Below, in pieces: positions 15,660 to 25,812 of a stretch of 36,543 nucleotides of DNA. Each line of letters begins with the position of its first letter. Position 1 is the first letter of the stretch. Origin of the DNA: Clostridia bacterium (GTDB lineage Bacteria; Bacillota; Clostridia; TANB77; CAG-508). Position numbers and translations under genes: made by a program. The stretch covers positions 1-36,543 of the forward strand of contig JAFWNQ010000001.1 in the NCBI GenBank assembly GCA_017510245.1, written 5' to 3'. The notes beneath the pieces are model-generated. The model was not told the DNA's origin. It worked only from the letters and a program-made list of their open reading frames with translations, and searched no databases.

Positions 15660-17348
15660 TTAATCTCCTTTTTTACGCCATTTCATACTGATATGATTTT
15701 GAATCTGAGATTTTTGAGTAGCAAGAAAATCAGCCCTTTTTTCTCTTTTCCAGATAGGTTCTAATAAGTAGCTGGTACTCTTGTTTTTGGTGAATGGAGA
15801 ATAAGGCGCTAGGTAAGAAACACCAAAGGATTTTAATGAGCAAAGTTTAACAAGGTAAATAAATAGTCCTATTGCTATTCCAAAGAATCCTGCTAAAAAA
15901 CCTAAAACAATAAATAAAAATCTATTAATTCGTAGATGAAAACTAAAATTATAATCTGGTATAGCAAAGGAGGTTATTGCAGTGATTGCAATGTTAATGA
16001 TCAGTATAGGAGAGACTATGTCGGCTTGAACTGCTGCTTGTCCTAATATTAATGCACCTACAATACCTACTGTTGATCCTAATGGAGATGGAACTCTAAC
16101 ACCTGCTTCACGAATTATTTCGAAAGAAACCTCCATTAATATAATTTCTACAATTACCATAAAAGGAACTTTGGCACGTGAAGCTATAATCGAGAATAAT
16201 AAACCTGTAGGAATAAGTTCACCATGATATGTTGTTATTGCAATATATAAACCAGGGAGTAATAATGTAATAAAAAAAGATATTGCTCTGATGACTTTTA
16301 AAAGATTTGCAAAAACAGGGTTAATATTAGTATCTTCTGGAGAAGATAGAAAATCCAACATTGTTACAGGCATTATTAACACATAAGGAACACCGTTAAA
16401 AATTACTACAACACGTCCTTCTAATATATGAGCTGTTGCTTTATCTACTCTTTCTGTTGAAATAGTTTCTGGGACAGTAGTTCCAATATCATCTTTTATG
16501 AGCTGTTGTAATTCTCCAATTGAATTAATATATTCAACATCAAGATTATTTAACCTATATTTTACTTCAGCTACTAAATCTGAATTTGCTATATTTTTTA
16601 AGTAACATACAGCACATTGATTTTTATCAGTTTTCCCAACAGTAAGTTTTTCTATAACTAGATTCTCGTTGCATAGATTTCTTCTAATCATTGATGTATT
16701 TGTTCGCAAATTCTCCACAAAAGCTTCTTGAGATCCCATTATTACAGGCTCATTCTTTGCCTCTGCAATACTTCTTTTATCAAACTTTTTAGTATCTATG
16801 TCAAAAACAAAATTAACAGTATCAACAAATAGAATACAATTTCCTGATACAACATCTTCAGAAATCTTGTCAAAAGAATTTACTTTTTCCACATCATTCT
16901 GAGGGAGTAGATTATCAAAAATATAGTCAACTATGCTAAACTTTTTTATTTTTCTTACCATAATATTGTTTGCAACTGCCTCTGAGATTATTTGATTTCC
17001 ATCATATTGATTTGCTCTATTTCTTAACATTAGAGGTTTCAGAACAGAATCATTAATAGAATCTTTATCAACCATTCCATCTACATACAGAATAAAAGCT
17101 TTAAACTGCTTAGATTTTACATTTATTACAAATTCTCTGATTTTGATATCTGAATTTAGAAGTGAATTAAATCTAGAATTAACATATTCAAGATTCACAT
17201 CTAAATTAGAAAAAACTTTTTTGTTTTTCAATAAATCTTCGGGCTGGGTTGTATATGAATAGTTTTCTTTGTTAGGAAGTATAAATTGATAGTTATTGTT
17301 ATTATTATCACTAATTAAACTTTTTATATAATCTAAAACTGATTTCAT
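15660..17348 (-). CDS. GerA family spore germination protein
   Basis: A 562-residue A subunit of a nutrient germinant receptor, a membrane protein now understood to form a germinant-gated ion channel. It has a soluble N-terminal half followed by membrane spans. The signature region is clear: 'EVSFEIIREAGVRVPSPLG', 'GIVGALILGQAAVQA', 'ISFFITLLLPGLYIAITTYH' and the C-terminal 'SFGVSYLAPYSPF'. ATG 17348 is chosen over GTG 17357 because the purine stretch AAAGAAAGTG lies upstream; the choice is not firm. First gene of the minus-strand gerA-gerB-gerC operon, read from a candidate sigma-G promoter at 17371-17400. Confidence 0.95.
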   Translation of the reverse strand: MKSVLDYIKSLISDNNNNNYQFILPNKENYSYTTQPEDLLKNKKVFSNLDVNLEYVNSRFNSLLNSDIKIREFVINVKSKQFKAFILYVDGMVDKDSINDSVLKPLMLRNRANQYDGNQIISEAVANNIMVRKIKKFSIVDYIFDNLLPQNDVEKVNSFDKISEDVVSGNCILFVDTVNFVFDIDTKKFDKRSIAEAKNEPVIMGSQEAFVENLRTNTSMIRRNLCNENLVIEKLTVGKTDKNQCAVCYLKNIANSDLVAEVKYRLNNLDVEYINSIGELQQLIKDDIGTTVPETISTERVDKATAHILEGRVVVIFNGVPYVLIMPVTMLDFLSSPEDTNINPVFANLLKVIRAISFFITLLLPGLYIAITTYHGELIPTGLLFSIIASRAKVPFMVIVEIILMEVSFEIIREAGVRVPSPLGSTVGIVGALILGQAAVQADIVSPILIINIAITAITSFAIPDYNFSFHLRINRFLFIVLGFLAGFFGIAIGLFIYLVKLCSLKSFGVSYLAPYSPFTKNKSTSYLLEPIWKREKRADFLATQKSQIQNHISMKWRKKGD

Positions 17349-17370
17349 AATTATCACTTTCTTTTTGTAA

Positions 17371-17400
17371 TATCATTCTCAAAATCATGTTAAATTATTC
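17371..17400 (-). promoter_or_regulatory. Candidate sigma-G promoter of the gerABC operon
   Basis: Minus strand: GAATA (17400-17396), 18-base spacer, AATGATA (17377-17371). Against the forespore sigma-G consensus GMATR-N18-CATnHTA only the first base of the -10 differs. The position, about 23 bases before the gerA start, and the known forespore expression of germinant receptors both fit. Confidence 0.65.
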
Positions 17401-17433
17401 ATAAAAAGAAAAGTGGACGAATATATTATACTT

Positions 17434-18561
17434 ATGATAAAAGTTTTTAAATTAAATGATTTAATTAAATATATAATAAAAGGATTTATATTATTAGCTA
17501 TTGCTACTTGTTTGATAAGAACAGGTTCAACAAGGGTAAAGAGTAAAAAAAACGAAAAAATTAATGGAAAAGCTATGATAGATGTAATAGATGATAGTTC
17601 AAAACTAATAAAAACAGTTAAGAATAATGACGGTGCTGAAGAACAACTAAAGAATTGGGGAAAGGCAATACTAAATTCAGAACTTCCTGTTATAGACAGT
17701 TCGAAAAAAGCAGTTGAAGAAGAAAAAAGTGAAATACAAGCAAGCAGTGATTCAAATGAAGTACAAGTTGAGCAGTTAGAAGAGGAAAAAAAATCTAATA
17801 AAGCAGAAATAAATGTTAAAACAGAGGTGGTTAACAATAGTATCAATCCAAGATATGATATTGATTATAATGGGGTAAAAATAAACAATTCTACAGGGTA
17901 TCAATTAACAGATGAGATTTTAAATGCAGATGCATTTGAAGTTAGTAAAGGAAAAGCTATAATATATCATACTCACACTTGTGAAAGCTATACTCCAACA
18001 GAATTATACAATTATGAATCTGGAGGAAACTATAGAACAACTGATTTAGAATACTCAGTTGCAAAAGTAGGAGATGAATTAACCAATCAACTTATGCTTT
18101 ATAATTGGACTGTTATTCATGACAAAACATATCACGATTATCCATCATATAATGGATCGTATTCAAGATCATTAAATACAATAAATCAATTAATAGCTGA
18201 AAATAGTGATACAGATATTGTGATAGATGTACATAGAGATGCAATTGGAGATTCAAGTTATGCTCCAAAAGTAAAGATTGGAGATGAGTATGCGTCACAA
18301 CTTATGTTTGTAATAGGTACCGATGTTGCAATACCTGAACACAGAAACTGGCATCAAAATTTAAAGTTTGCAATTAAGGTTCAACAAAAGGCTAATGAAT
18401 TATATCCAGGGTTATTTAAACCAATAATACTTAGAAATTCTGCATATAATCAGTATGTTTCTAAAGCAGCTTGCATTATTGAGGTTGGTGCTACGGGAAA
18501 CACATTAGAGGAAAGTATGTGCTCTATGAAATATTTAGCAAGAATATTAAATGAATTATAA
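17434..18561 (+). CDS. spoIIP: Stage II sporulation protein P (SpoIIP)
   Basis: A 375-residue peptidoglycan amidase/endopeptidase that, with SpoIID and SpoIIM, thins the septal wall and drives engulfment of the forespore. There is one N-terminal membrane span (about 13-30), then a charged low-complexity linker (to about 150). The SpoIIP domain follows, with zinc-site motifs IIYHTHTCESYTP (about 176), 'IVIDVHRDAIGD' (about 263) and 'RNSAYNQYVSKAACIIEVG' with a catalytic Glu. The start is uncertain: ATG 17434 or GTG 17413, neither with a good ribosome binding site. It is divergent from gerA with only about 85 bases between them. A mother-cell sigma-E promoter is expected, but I could not define one. 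Confidence 0.93.
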   Translation: MIKVFKLNDLIKYIIKGFILLAIATCLIRTGSTRVKSKKNEKINGKAMIDVIDDSSKLIKTVKNNDGAEEQLKNWGKAILNSELPVIDSSKKAVEEEKSEIQASSDSNEVQVEQLEEEKKSNKAEINVKTEVVNNSINPRYDIDYNGVKINNSTGYQLTDEILNADAFEVSKGKAIIYHTHTCESYTPTELYNYESGGNYRTTDLEYSVAKVGDELTNQLMLYNWTVIHDKTYHDYPSYNGSYSRSLNTINQLIAENSDTDIVIDVHRDAIGDSSYAPKVKIGDEYASQLMFVIGTDVAIPEHRNWHQNLKFAIKVQQKANELYPGLFKPIILRNSAYNQYVSKAACIIEVGATGNTLEESMCSMKYLARILNEL

Positions 18562-18625
18562 CGCTCCTATTCGCCATTCGGTTGGTTGCTGCGCAGTTCA
18601 CCTTCTCTATATATTATACTCTCTA
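18562..18625. other. Short GC-richer segment after spoIIP (possible repeat relic)
   Basis: The first 50 bases after the spoIIP stop are much richer in G+C than the surroundings and contain CTGCGCAG, a perfect palindrome. On the minus strand one frame reads GELRSNQPNGE followed by TAG. I cannot assign it; it looks like a fragment of a dispersed element. The rest of the gap to 18772 holds a promoter and no gene. Confidence 0.4.
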
Positions 18626-18688
18626 GCTACTCAACAAAATGTAGGCTGTAAGATTTAATAGTAAAAAATGAAAAATTATAAAAAAATA

Positions 18689-18716
18689 TTGCAAAAAAAT
18701 ATGAGTTTGATATTAT
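18689..18716 (+). promoter_or_regulatory. Candidate promoter of the 731-residue exported protein
   Basis: TTGCAA (18689-18694), 16-base spacer, TATTAT (18711-18716), about 57 bases before the start codon. Confidence 0.5.
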
Positions 18717-18772
18717 ATTGATGTGAGATTTTAACTAAAGTGATGGTACTTTAGAAAGGAAAAAATGAACAA

Positions 18773-20968
18773 ATGAAACTACAACATTTAGCTGTTATTT
18801 TTATAATAATAATATTGCCCATATCAATGGTTATATCAACATATGTAAATAATTTAATTGATGTTTCAAACAAAGAAGCACAATATAATACTGTTTTAAT
18901 GAATTCAACATATGATGCAGTAAGAGCATATCAAATCAACACATTAAACAACACTTTTGCAAGTGTTAATGCATCTAGAGTCAGAGATATTCAAGCTTCA
19001 GTAAATTCATTCTTTAATAGCCTAGCTAGTGGATTGTCTACTGGAGGTTATTCTAAAACAGAACTTCAAGCCTACGTGCCAGCCATTTTATTTACTCTAT
19101 ATGATGGATTTTATGTTTATGGACCATATAGTAACTATGCAAATGTTGATACTGATTCTGGTAAAAAAAATATAAATTATGGAGATGGAACAGTAAAAGA
19201 AGTTACAGAATATGGATTAAAACCATATAGCTACTATACATGTGAATATCAAAGAAACGACTCAAATTCTTATCACTTGATTGTTAATTTTACATTAGAT
19301 AATTATATAAGCGTAATGGGAACATATCATGATGGGGGGCAAGAAAAATATATTACAGCTTCTGGATATTACATAGATGCGAGAAAGATAGTAGGCATTA
19401 ATGAAGGTACAAGAACAGTTACTATTAAAGGAACTCCAGATAATTTGATAATAGGACCAGAAACATTAGGTGAATATATATATGCATACAACTCTAAGCA
19501 AGTAGAAAATAAAAATGGTTCTGGTAATTCAACTATCAATTTACCTGTAAAACCTAGATATTATAGATATATGAACTACAATGAAGAAAAATACTATTAT
19601 GATGATGCTATGGATGCAGATGATAATGAAGAAGTAAGCTTATCTTATTTAAAAGATTCAGAGGGAAAAGAAATTGAAGATGAAGATCATAAAATTCCAA
19701 TTTTTTATTTAGACAAGAATTTGAAAATATATATTAGCCAAAATATGCTTCAAACTTTGGCTAATGAAAGAGGATGCGATATAGAAGAAATAAGAAATGG
19801 TACTAAGTTTCAAGATGTAAATAATTATAAATACTACAAAAATGCTTATGAATTTTCAAGAACAGATGGTGATGTTTATAAGGCATTATCACAAATTGAC
19901 ATAGGAACTAGCGGTGGAACTGGAGACAATAGAGTAATAAGATCAAAATATTTTAATAACGATGGAACATATAAAGTAAATACTGAATCAAGTGATGGAC
20001 AAAAGACAGAAACTATGCATATGAAATACAATTATGGTAATACAGCTAAAATTTTTGATTATACAATTTCATCAGGAAATGACCCTGAAACAGATTCTTC
20101 TATATTTAATGAGCACAGACTAGATGTAATTATTAGTGGAATAGAATCTAACTTGGCAAGTTCAATTTCAAACTTTAATAAGTATCAATATAATTCTGCA
20201 TATGATTTTAGGATGCCTACTATTTCAGAAAGTGATTGGGACAAGATTGCTAATAATGTTAATATTGTAGCATTTCTACAAGGATTTGCAGTTGGAAACT
20301 ATAAATTCTACAATAACTACTCGGTTGTTTCGGATACAAGAAATAAAGAGTTTATATCAAAAGAGGCAATTTATGTTCAAAAGAACATGGCAAATGGAAT
20401 AGTTGCTACACCACCTTATGAAGGAGCGTATGAACAGGATAAAATACCTTATACAGGAGAAAATGATAATAATTTACCTATAAGTGGTGATCAGAAAAAT
20501 TTATTTGAATTATACAAAAATAATAACGATAATAATTACTATCATGATCCAAGATGCGGTGAATTTCATCATGAATCTGACTCTAATGTGATAGCTTATA
20601 GATTAATTGATTATGAACCAGATTCTTTTGTACATGATTATGATGGTTGGGGATGGAGTAATCCTGCCAAAACAAAAAAAAGAAGAACTGATATTAAATA
20701 TTCAGAAGCTGTTAATTATTATATGCAAGCGGGAACTGGAGGATATGAATGTATAGTTACAAGAAATGGAGAAATGTTCTCATATGATGATTTAATTTTA
20801 GGAACGGGAGAAATAAAACTAAATAATGGTACTTCAGTTAATTTGAATCCTGCAGTAAGAAAAGCATATTTGTCAGCCTTAGCTAGAGAAAAAGGTGCAG
20901 CATTTAAAAATCTTCAACTTCTAAGATTTGATACAAAAAATATTAATGAACAACTTAATAATCCATAA
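18773..20968 (+). CDS. Large exported/membrane-anchored protein of unknown function
   Basis: A 731-residue protein I do not recognise. It begins with a single hydrophobic helix (about residues 6-26) directly followed by an amphipathic helix (NLIDVSNKEAQYNTVLMNSTYDAVRAYQ). This pattern resembles TadE/pilin-like N-termini, where a transmembrane helix continues into a long alpha helix. The rest is exported, Asn/Tyr/Asp-rich and beta-rich, with 'YVPAILFTLYDGFYVYGPY' (about 103-121), and ends with a helix. There are few Cys residues and no known enzyme motif. It is a single gene with its own promoter and the terminator at 20967. An AAAGGAAAAA stretch precedes the ATG. A secretion or surface-assembly role is only a guess. 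Confidence 0.72.
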   Translation: MKLQHLAVIFIIIILPISMVISTYVNNLIDVSNKEAQYNTVLMNSTYDAVRAYQINTLNNTFASVNASRVRDIQASVNSFFNSLASGLSTGGYSKTELQAYVPAILFTLYDGFYVYGPYSNYANVDTDSGKKNINYGDGTVKEVTEYGLKPYSYYTCEYQRNDSNSYHLIVNFTLDNYISVMGTYHDGGQEKYITASGYYIDARKIVGINEGTRTVTIKGTPDNLIIGPETLGEYIYAYNSKQVENKNGSGNSTINLPVKPRYYRYMNYNEEKYYYDDAMDADDNEEVSLSYLKDSEGKEIEDEDHKIPIFYLDKNLKIYISQNMLQTLANERGCDIEEIRNGTKFQDVNNYKYYKNAYEFSRTDGDVYKALSQIDIGTSGGTGDNRVIRSKYFNNDGTYKVNTESSDGQKTETMHMKYNYGNTAKIFDYTISSGNDPETDSSIFNEHRLDVIISGIESNLASSISNFNKYQYNSAYDFRMPTISESDWDKIANNVNIVAFLQGFAVGNYKFYNNYSVVSDTRNKEFISKEAIYVQKNMANGIVATPPYEGAYEQDKIPYTGENDNNLPISGDQKNLFELYKNNNDNNYYHDPRCGEFHHESDSNVIAYRLIDYEPDSFVHDYDGWGWSNPAKTKKRRTDIKYSEAVNYYMQAGTGGYECIVTRNGEMFSYDDLILGTGEIKLNNGTSVNLNPAVRKAYLSALAREKGAAFKNLQLLRFDTKNINEQLNNP

Positions 20969-20995
20969 AGAGACGACTGAAATGTCGTCTCTTTT
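20967..20995 (+). terminator. Terminator after the 731-residue protein gene
   Basis: AAGAGACGAC (20968-20977) pairs with GTCGTCTCTT (20984-20993), loop TGAAAT, followed by TT and A/T-rich sequence. Confidence 0.88.
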
Positions 20996-21032
20996 ATATA
21001 TGAAAAGATTTCGTTTATAATATACAGTTATT

Positions 21033-21776
21033 TTAATATAACTTTACAATTGAGTGCAGTATTTTTTCATCATTACTTTTAGTCACAATAGTGTAAACTC
21101 CATTATCAATATATAGGAATGATTTTATAGTTTCTCCATATTTTATTTCTTTTTTATAAGTAATTTCTAGATTATTTAACTCATCTCCCATAAAAATATC
21201 AAAAGGTAGAAGTTCATAAGCAAAATTTAAGTAATTTAAATTATGAACATGCTTATTGATATCTATATCAAATCTTCTTATCCTATAAGTATCAGAATCA
21301 ACGGGGTCAACCTGAGGAACAGAAAGCCTATCTAAGCTTTCATCTTCAAAAACTGATTCATCACGAAAACCATGATATATTTCTTCAATATCATCTGGCA
21401 TTTTTGCTATTTTCCTCTGCATAGTATCAACAAGACACCATTTTGAAGAAGCTATTGCACATGTTTCACCATCTGAATTAATTACCTTAAAATCTCTTAT
21501 AACAAATAATCTGTTATGAAATCTACCCCAAGTTTGTATTTTAATAGTTTCATCTGCTTTGGGTCTTTTAAATACTTGTAATCTCCAATTTAAGATAACC
21601 CATGATAAGTTATCTTTTGCTAAATCTCTAAAAGTAAAATTACAGTATGATGAATGAGCTATAGCGACGTTTTCCATTAAAGACAATAAGCTTTTATTAG
21701 TCAATACTTTGTGAACACCAGTCTGAGAAAAACTAGTTACATATGATTCTTCAAATATACAATTTTCAAATTTCAT
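21033..21776 (-). CDS. Acyl-ACP thioesterase (FatA/FatB-type)
   Basis: A 247-residue double hot-dog protein that releases fatty acids from acyl carrier protein. The first hot dog contains the long helix 'SLLSLMENVAIAHS' and 'LSWVILNWRLQVFKRP' (typical W-x-L/I). The second has 'FDIDINKHVHNLNYLNFAYE', matching the family motif D-x-N-x-H-V-x-N-x-x-Y, which carries the catalytic Asn and His. The start is ATG 21776, with AAAGGA 7 bases upstream; an in-frame start at 21797 is less likely. It is transcribed divergently from the radical SAM gene, with a shared palindromic promoter region between them. The chain length released is not predictable here. Confidence 0.88.
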   Translation of the reverse strand: MKFENCIFEESYVTSFSQTGVHKVLTNKSLLSLMENVAIAHSSYCNFTFRDLAKDNLSWVILNWRLQVFKRPKADETIKIQTWGRFHNRLFVIRDFKVINSDGETCAIASSKWCLVDTMQRKIAKMPDDIEEIYHGFRDESVFEDESLDRLSVPQVDPVDSDTYRIRRFDIDINKHVHNLNYLNFAYELLPFDIFMGDELNNLEITYKKEIKYGETIKSFLYIDNGVYTIVTKSNDEKILHSIVKLY

Positions 21777-21802
21777 TTTTAAATCCTTTCTAAACAAAAA
21801 TA

Positions 21803-21835
21803 ATTATAGCATAATAAGTTAAATTGTGCTATAAT
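21803..21835. promoter_or_regulatory. Divergent extended -10 promoters formed by a 9-bp inverted repeat
   Basis: ATTATAGCA (21803-21811) and TGCTATAAT (21827-21835) are exact reverse complements separated by 15 bases. Each arm gives an extended -10 box (TGC-TATAAT) pointing outward, one towards the thioesterase gene and one towards the radical SAM gene. No good -35 boxes accompany them. Confidence 0.65.
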
Positions 21836-21864
21836 TTATAATAATTTTTTTTAAGAGGTAAGAA

Positions 21865-22755
21865 ATGTTAGAAAAATGTATGTTATGTCCAAGAAATTGT
21901 GGAATTAATCGATCTATAGGAAGAAGAGGTTTTTGTAAATGTGATGATAAAATAAAAATAGCGTTGGCTTCAAAGCACATGTTTGAGGAACCTTGTATTA
22001 GCGGAAAAGAAGGGTCTGGAACTATATTTTTTTCTAATTGCAATTTGAATTGTGTATACTGTCAAAACTATAAGATAAGTCAAGAAGGATTAGGAAAACA
22101 AGTAAATATTGAAAGACTAGCAGAAATCATGATAGAACAACAAGCGAGAAATGTTAATAATATTAACCTAGTAACACCAACTATGTATGTTTATCAAATA
22201 ATTGAAGCTATAAAAATAGCAAAGAAAAATGGATTAAGTATACCTATTATTTATAATTCAAATGGATATGAGAATATTGAAACAATAAAACTACTTGATG
22301 GATATATAGATGTGTATTTACCTGATTTAAAATACTATTATGATAATATTGCTGTAAAATATTCAAATGCAGCTAATTATTTTGACATTGCAACAAAAGC
22401 GATTAAAGAGATGTGTAAACAAGTAGGAAAAACTAAGTTAAATGAAAAAGGAATAATAACTAAGGGAGTTGTTATTAGGCATTTAGTATTACCAAATCAT
22501 ATTCAAAATACTAAAAACATATTAAAATGGATTAAGAATAATATTGATGAAGAAGTATATGTTAGTATAATGGCTCAGTATTTTCCGACTTTTAAAGCAG
22601 ATAAGTATGATGAGCTAAATAGAAAAATATCATTTAGCGAATATAATAAAGTAAAAAAATATGTTGAAATAATAGGATTAAAAAATGGTTTTATTCAAGA
22701 TAGAGGAAATAATGAGGAAAAGTATGTTCCAAATTTTAATTATGAAAACATTTAA
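21865..22755 (+). CDS. Radical SAM protein, PflX-type
   Basis: A 296-residue radical S-adenosylmethionine enzyme of the PflX group (putative pyruvate-formate-lyase-activating-enzyme-like, COG1313). An N-terminal Cys cluster, CMLCPRNCG...GFCKC (about 5-35), comes before the 4Fe-4S motif CNLNCVYCQN (CxxxCxxC, about 58-67). 'SNGYENIETIKLLDGYIDVYLPDLKYY' (middle) and 'VIRHLVLPNH' are typical of this group. These proteins are proposed glycyl-radical-activating enzymes or modifiers, but the substrate is unknown and no glycyl radical enzyme is adjacent. AGAGGT precedes the ATG. Single gene, divergent from the thioesterase gene. Confidence 0.88.
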   Translation: MLEKCMLCPRNCGINRSIGRRGFCKCDDKIKIALASKHMFEEPCISGKEGSGTIFFSNCNLNCVYCQNYKISQEGLGKQVNIERLAEIMIEQQARNVNNINLVTPTMYVYQIIEAIKIAKKNGLSIPIIYNSNGYENIETIKLLDGYIDVYLPDLKYYYDNIAVKYSNAANYFDIATKAIKEMCKQVGKTKLNEKGIITKGVVIRHLVLPNHIQNTKNILKWIKNNIDEEVYVSIMAQYFPTFKADKYDELNRKISFSEYNKVKKYVEIIGLKNGFIQDRGNNEEKYVPNFNYENI

Positions 22756-22814
22756 TGTAATGAAAATGTAAAAAAAATGAAATTAAAATGTAAACAAAAA
22801 AAGACTGAAAATAC

Positions 22815-22843
22815 TTGATTATTTTTGCATAGTATAGTATAGT
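22815..22843 (+). promoter_or_regulatory. Promoter of the small 80-residue protein
   Basis: TTGATT (22815-22820), 17-base spacer, TATAGT (22838-22843). The region AGTATAGTATAGT is a short tandem repeat, so the -10 could slide by five bases. Confidence 0.7.
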
Positions 22844-22885
22844 TTAATTGTAATTGAGCAATCTAACGAAGGAGGAATTGTAGTA

Positions 22886-23128
22886 ATGGAAGAAAATAAG
22901 AATAATGAGTATTCAAAAGTTCCCGTAAAGACAGGATTTTGGCAGAGTTTTAAAGCTTTTTGGCTTCAACCAGTAGTTATTGAATTAACTCCATACCAAA
23001 AGAAAGTTTTCAATGAAGTTCGTGATTTTTGGAATCAAGAAATTCATTTTGAAAATGGAAGTATTGTATTGAGAAAAGCAGAAGATGAAACGACAACAGA
23101 AGAGCCAGAAGTAAAAGTTTCATTATAA
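22886..23128 (+). CDS. Small soluble protein of unknown function
   Basis: An 80-residue protein with a central conserved-looking core: TGFWQSFKAFWLQPVVIELTP, then a helix (YQKKVFNEVRDFWNQEIHF), and an acidic Thr/Glu-rich tail. It is rich in Trp and Phe, with no Cys and no signal peptide. It has its own good promoter, an excellent ribosome binding site (AAGGAGG) and its own terminator, so it is likely expressed well. I do not recognise the family. The 'FW' repeats suggest a small protein that docks on a membrane or partner. Confidence 0.75.
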   Translation: MEENKNNEYSKVPVKTGFWQSFKAFWLQPVVIELTPYQKKVFNEVRDFWNQEIHFENGSIVLRKAEDETTTEEPEVKVSL

Positions 23129-23150
23129 AATATATAAAATGGGATCCTAA

Positions 23151-23189
23151 AAAAAAAGAGAGTTACGATAGTTAACTTTCTTTTTTTTT
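23151..23189 (+). terminator. Terminator of the small 80-residue gene
   Basis: AAAGAGAGTTA (23155-23165) pairs with TAACTTTCTTT (23173-23183), one G-T pair, followed by a T run. The rest of the 23190-23392 gap holds the gap promoter and leader only. Confidence 0.85.
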
Positions 23190-23291
23190 ACTAATTAATT
23201 ATACATATATGGAAATGGAAATATATAATTCTTTAATTCTTAAAGATAAGTTTTTATATTCTTTAATTTTCTAAAAAATTATAAAAATCTA

Positions 23292-24409
<1,118 letters not shown>

Positions 24410-24418
24410 TTGCCATTA

Positions 24419-24466
24419 GGGACGGTTCTCTTTGACAGATTTCTGTCAAAGAGAACGACCTTTTTT
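24419..24466 (+). terminator. Strong terminator after gap, perfect 14-bp stem
   Basis: GTTCTCTTTGACAG (24425-24438) pairs with CTGTCAAAGAGAAC (24443-24456), loop ATTT, then GACC and six T. It is preceded by TTAGGGACG, reminiscent of dispersed hairpin repeats seen in Clostridia. Confidence 0.88.
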
Positions 24467-24568
24467 CGCATAATAATATTTATAAAAGAGAAGAAGTAAT
24501 AATTAGTATATGAGTATTGAGTTATGCAATTGATAAATAAACAAATAATAGAAGGGAATATAAACAAA

Positions 24569-25753
24569 ATGAATAAAGTAACACTAAAAGATATAGAAGT
24601 AAATGGAAAAAAAGTACTAGTAAGATGCGACTTTAATGTGCCACTAGATGAAAATAAACATATTACAGATAAAACAAGAATAGTTGCTGCATTGCCAACA
24701 ATTAATTATCTACTAGAAAAGAATGCTAAGGTAATTTTATGTTCACACCTTGGAAGACCAAAAGGAGAAGTTAATCCAGAATTTTCATTAAAACCAGTTG
24801 CTGACGAATTATCTAATCAACTAAGAAAAGAAGTTAAATTAGCAAGTGATGTAACAGGAGCATCTGCACATGAGCTAACAAACAATATGAATGAAGGAGA
24901 TGTTGTATTACTTGAAAATGTTAGATTTGACCCTAGAGAAACTGAAAATGATGATGAACTTAGCAAAGAATTTGCATCTTTAGCAGAAGTATATGTTAAT
25001 GATGCTTTTGGAGCATGTCATAGAGCTCATGCTTCAACAGCTGGAGTAGCAAAATATTTACCAGCAGCATGTGGATTTTTAATTGAAAAAGAATTAAAAG
25101 TTTTAGGTGATGCACTAAACAATCCAGTTAGACCTTTTGTTGCTATTTTAGGTGGTAAGAAAGTGTCTGATAAAATTGGTGTTATAAATAGCTTATTAGA
25201 TAAAGTTGATGTATTATTAATAGGTGGAGCAATGGCATATACATTCTGTAGAGCAGAAGGATATACTGTAGGAACATCAATTTGCGAGGAAGACAAACTT
25301 GATTTAGCTAGAGAATTAGTTCAAAAAGCTAAGGATAAGGGAGTAAAAATGCTAAGACCTGTAGACAATGTTGTTTCAAAAGATCCAGAAACGCCAGGAT
25401 TTGTTGTTGAATACAACCAAATTCCTGATGATTGTGAAGGATTTGACATTGGACCAAAAACTGCAGAGATTTATATAAATGAGTTGCAAAATGCTAAAAC
25501 AGTATTATGGAATGGACCTGTAGGATTATTTGAATTTGATCAATTTGCTAAAGGAACAAATGCAATTGCAAATTGCTTAGCTAATATGGAAGACTGTACT
25601 ACTATTATTGGTGGAGGAGACTCTGCAGCAGCAGTTACTAAGGCAGGATTATCAGATAAAATGACTCATATATCTACAGGAGGAGGAGCATCTCTTGAGT
25701 TTATTGAAGGAAAAACTCTTCCAGGAATAGAAGCAATACCAAATAAAAACTAA
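24569..25753 (+). CDS. pgk: Phosphoglycerate kinase
   Basis: A 394-residue enzyme, the usual length, making ATP from 1,3-bisphosphoglycerate. Family motifs are '[12 protein letters not shown]' (N-terminal substrate-binding strand), '[11 protein letters not shown]', '[11 protein letters not shown]', '[14 protein letters not shown]', '[11 protein letters not shown]' and the C-terminal nucleotide-binding 'GGGDSAAAV' with '[14 protein letters not shown]'. ATG 24569 is chosen because the family starts just before 'TLKDIEV'; GAAGGGA lies about 11 bases upstream. Between gap and tpiA. Confidence 0.98.
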   Translation: MNKVTLKDIEVNGKKVLVRCDFNVPLDENKHITDKTRIVAALPTINYLLEKNAKVILCSHLGRPKGEVNPEFSLKPVADELSNQLRKEVKLASDVTGASAHELTNNMNEGDVVLLENVRFDPRETENDDELSKEFASLAEVYVNDAFGACHRAHASTAGVAKYLPAACGFLIEKELKVLGDALNNPVRPFVAILGGKKVSDKIGVINSLLDKVDVLLIGGAMAYTFCRAEGYTVGTSICEEDKLDLARELVQKAKDKGVKMLRPVDNVVSKDPETPGFVVEYNQIPDDCEGFDIGPKTAEIYINELQNAKTVLWNGPVGLFEFDQFAKGTNAIANCLANMEDCTTIIGGGDSAAAVTKAGLSDKMTHISTGGGASLEFIEGKTLPGIEAIPNKN

Positions 25754-25812
25754 TTTAAAAATTGCATTTTCGATAGGGAAACCTTTATATGAAAATAGAA
25801 AGGAGATAATAT

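Noticed and set aside
17385..17846. Minus-strand Ser/Phe-rich frame opposite spoIIP.
   Set aside because: It overlaps the conserved spoIIP coding strand and the linker's repetitive Lys/Glu codons explain it.
22831..22845. Tandem AGTAT repeats as a phase-variable tract.
   Set aside because: Only about three short copies are present, too few to suggest slipped-strand switching.
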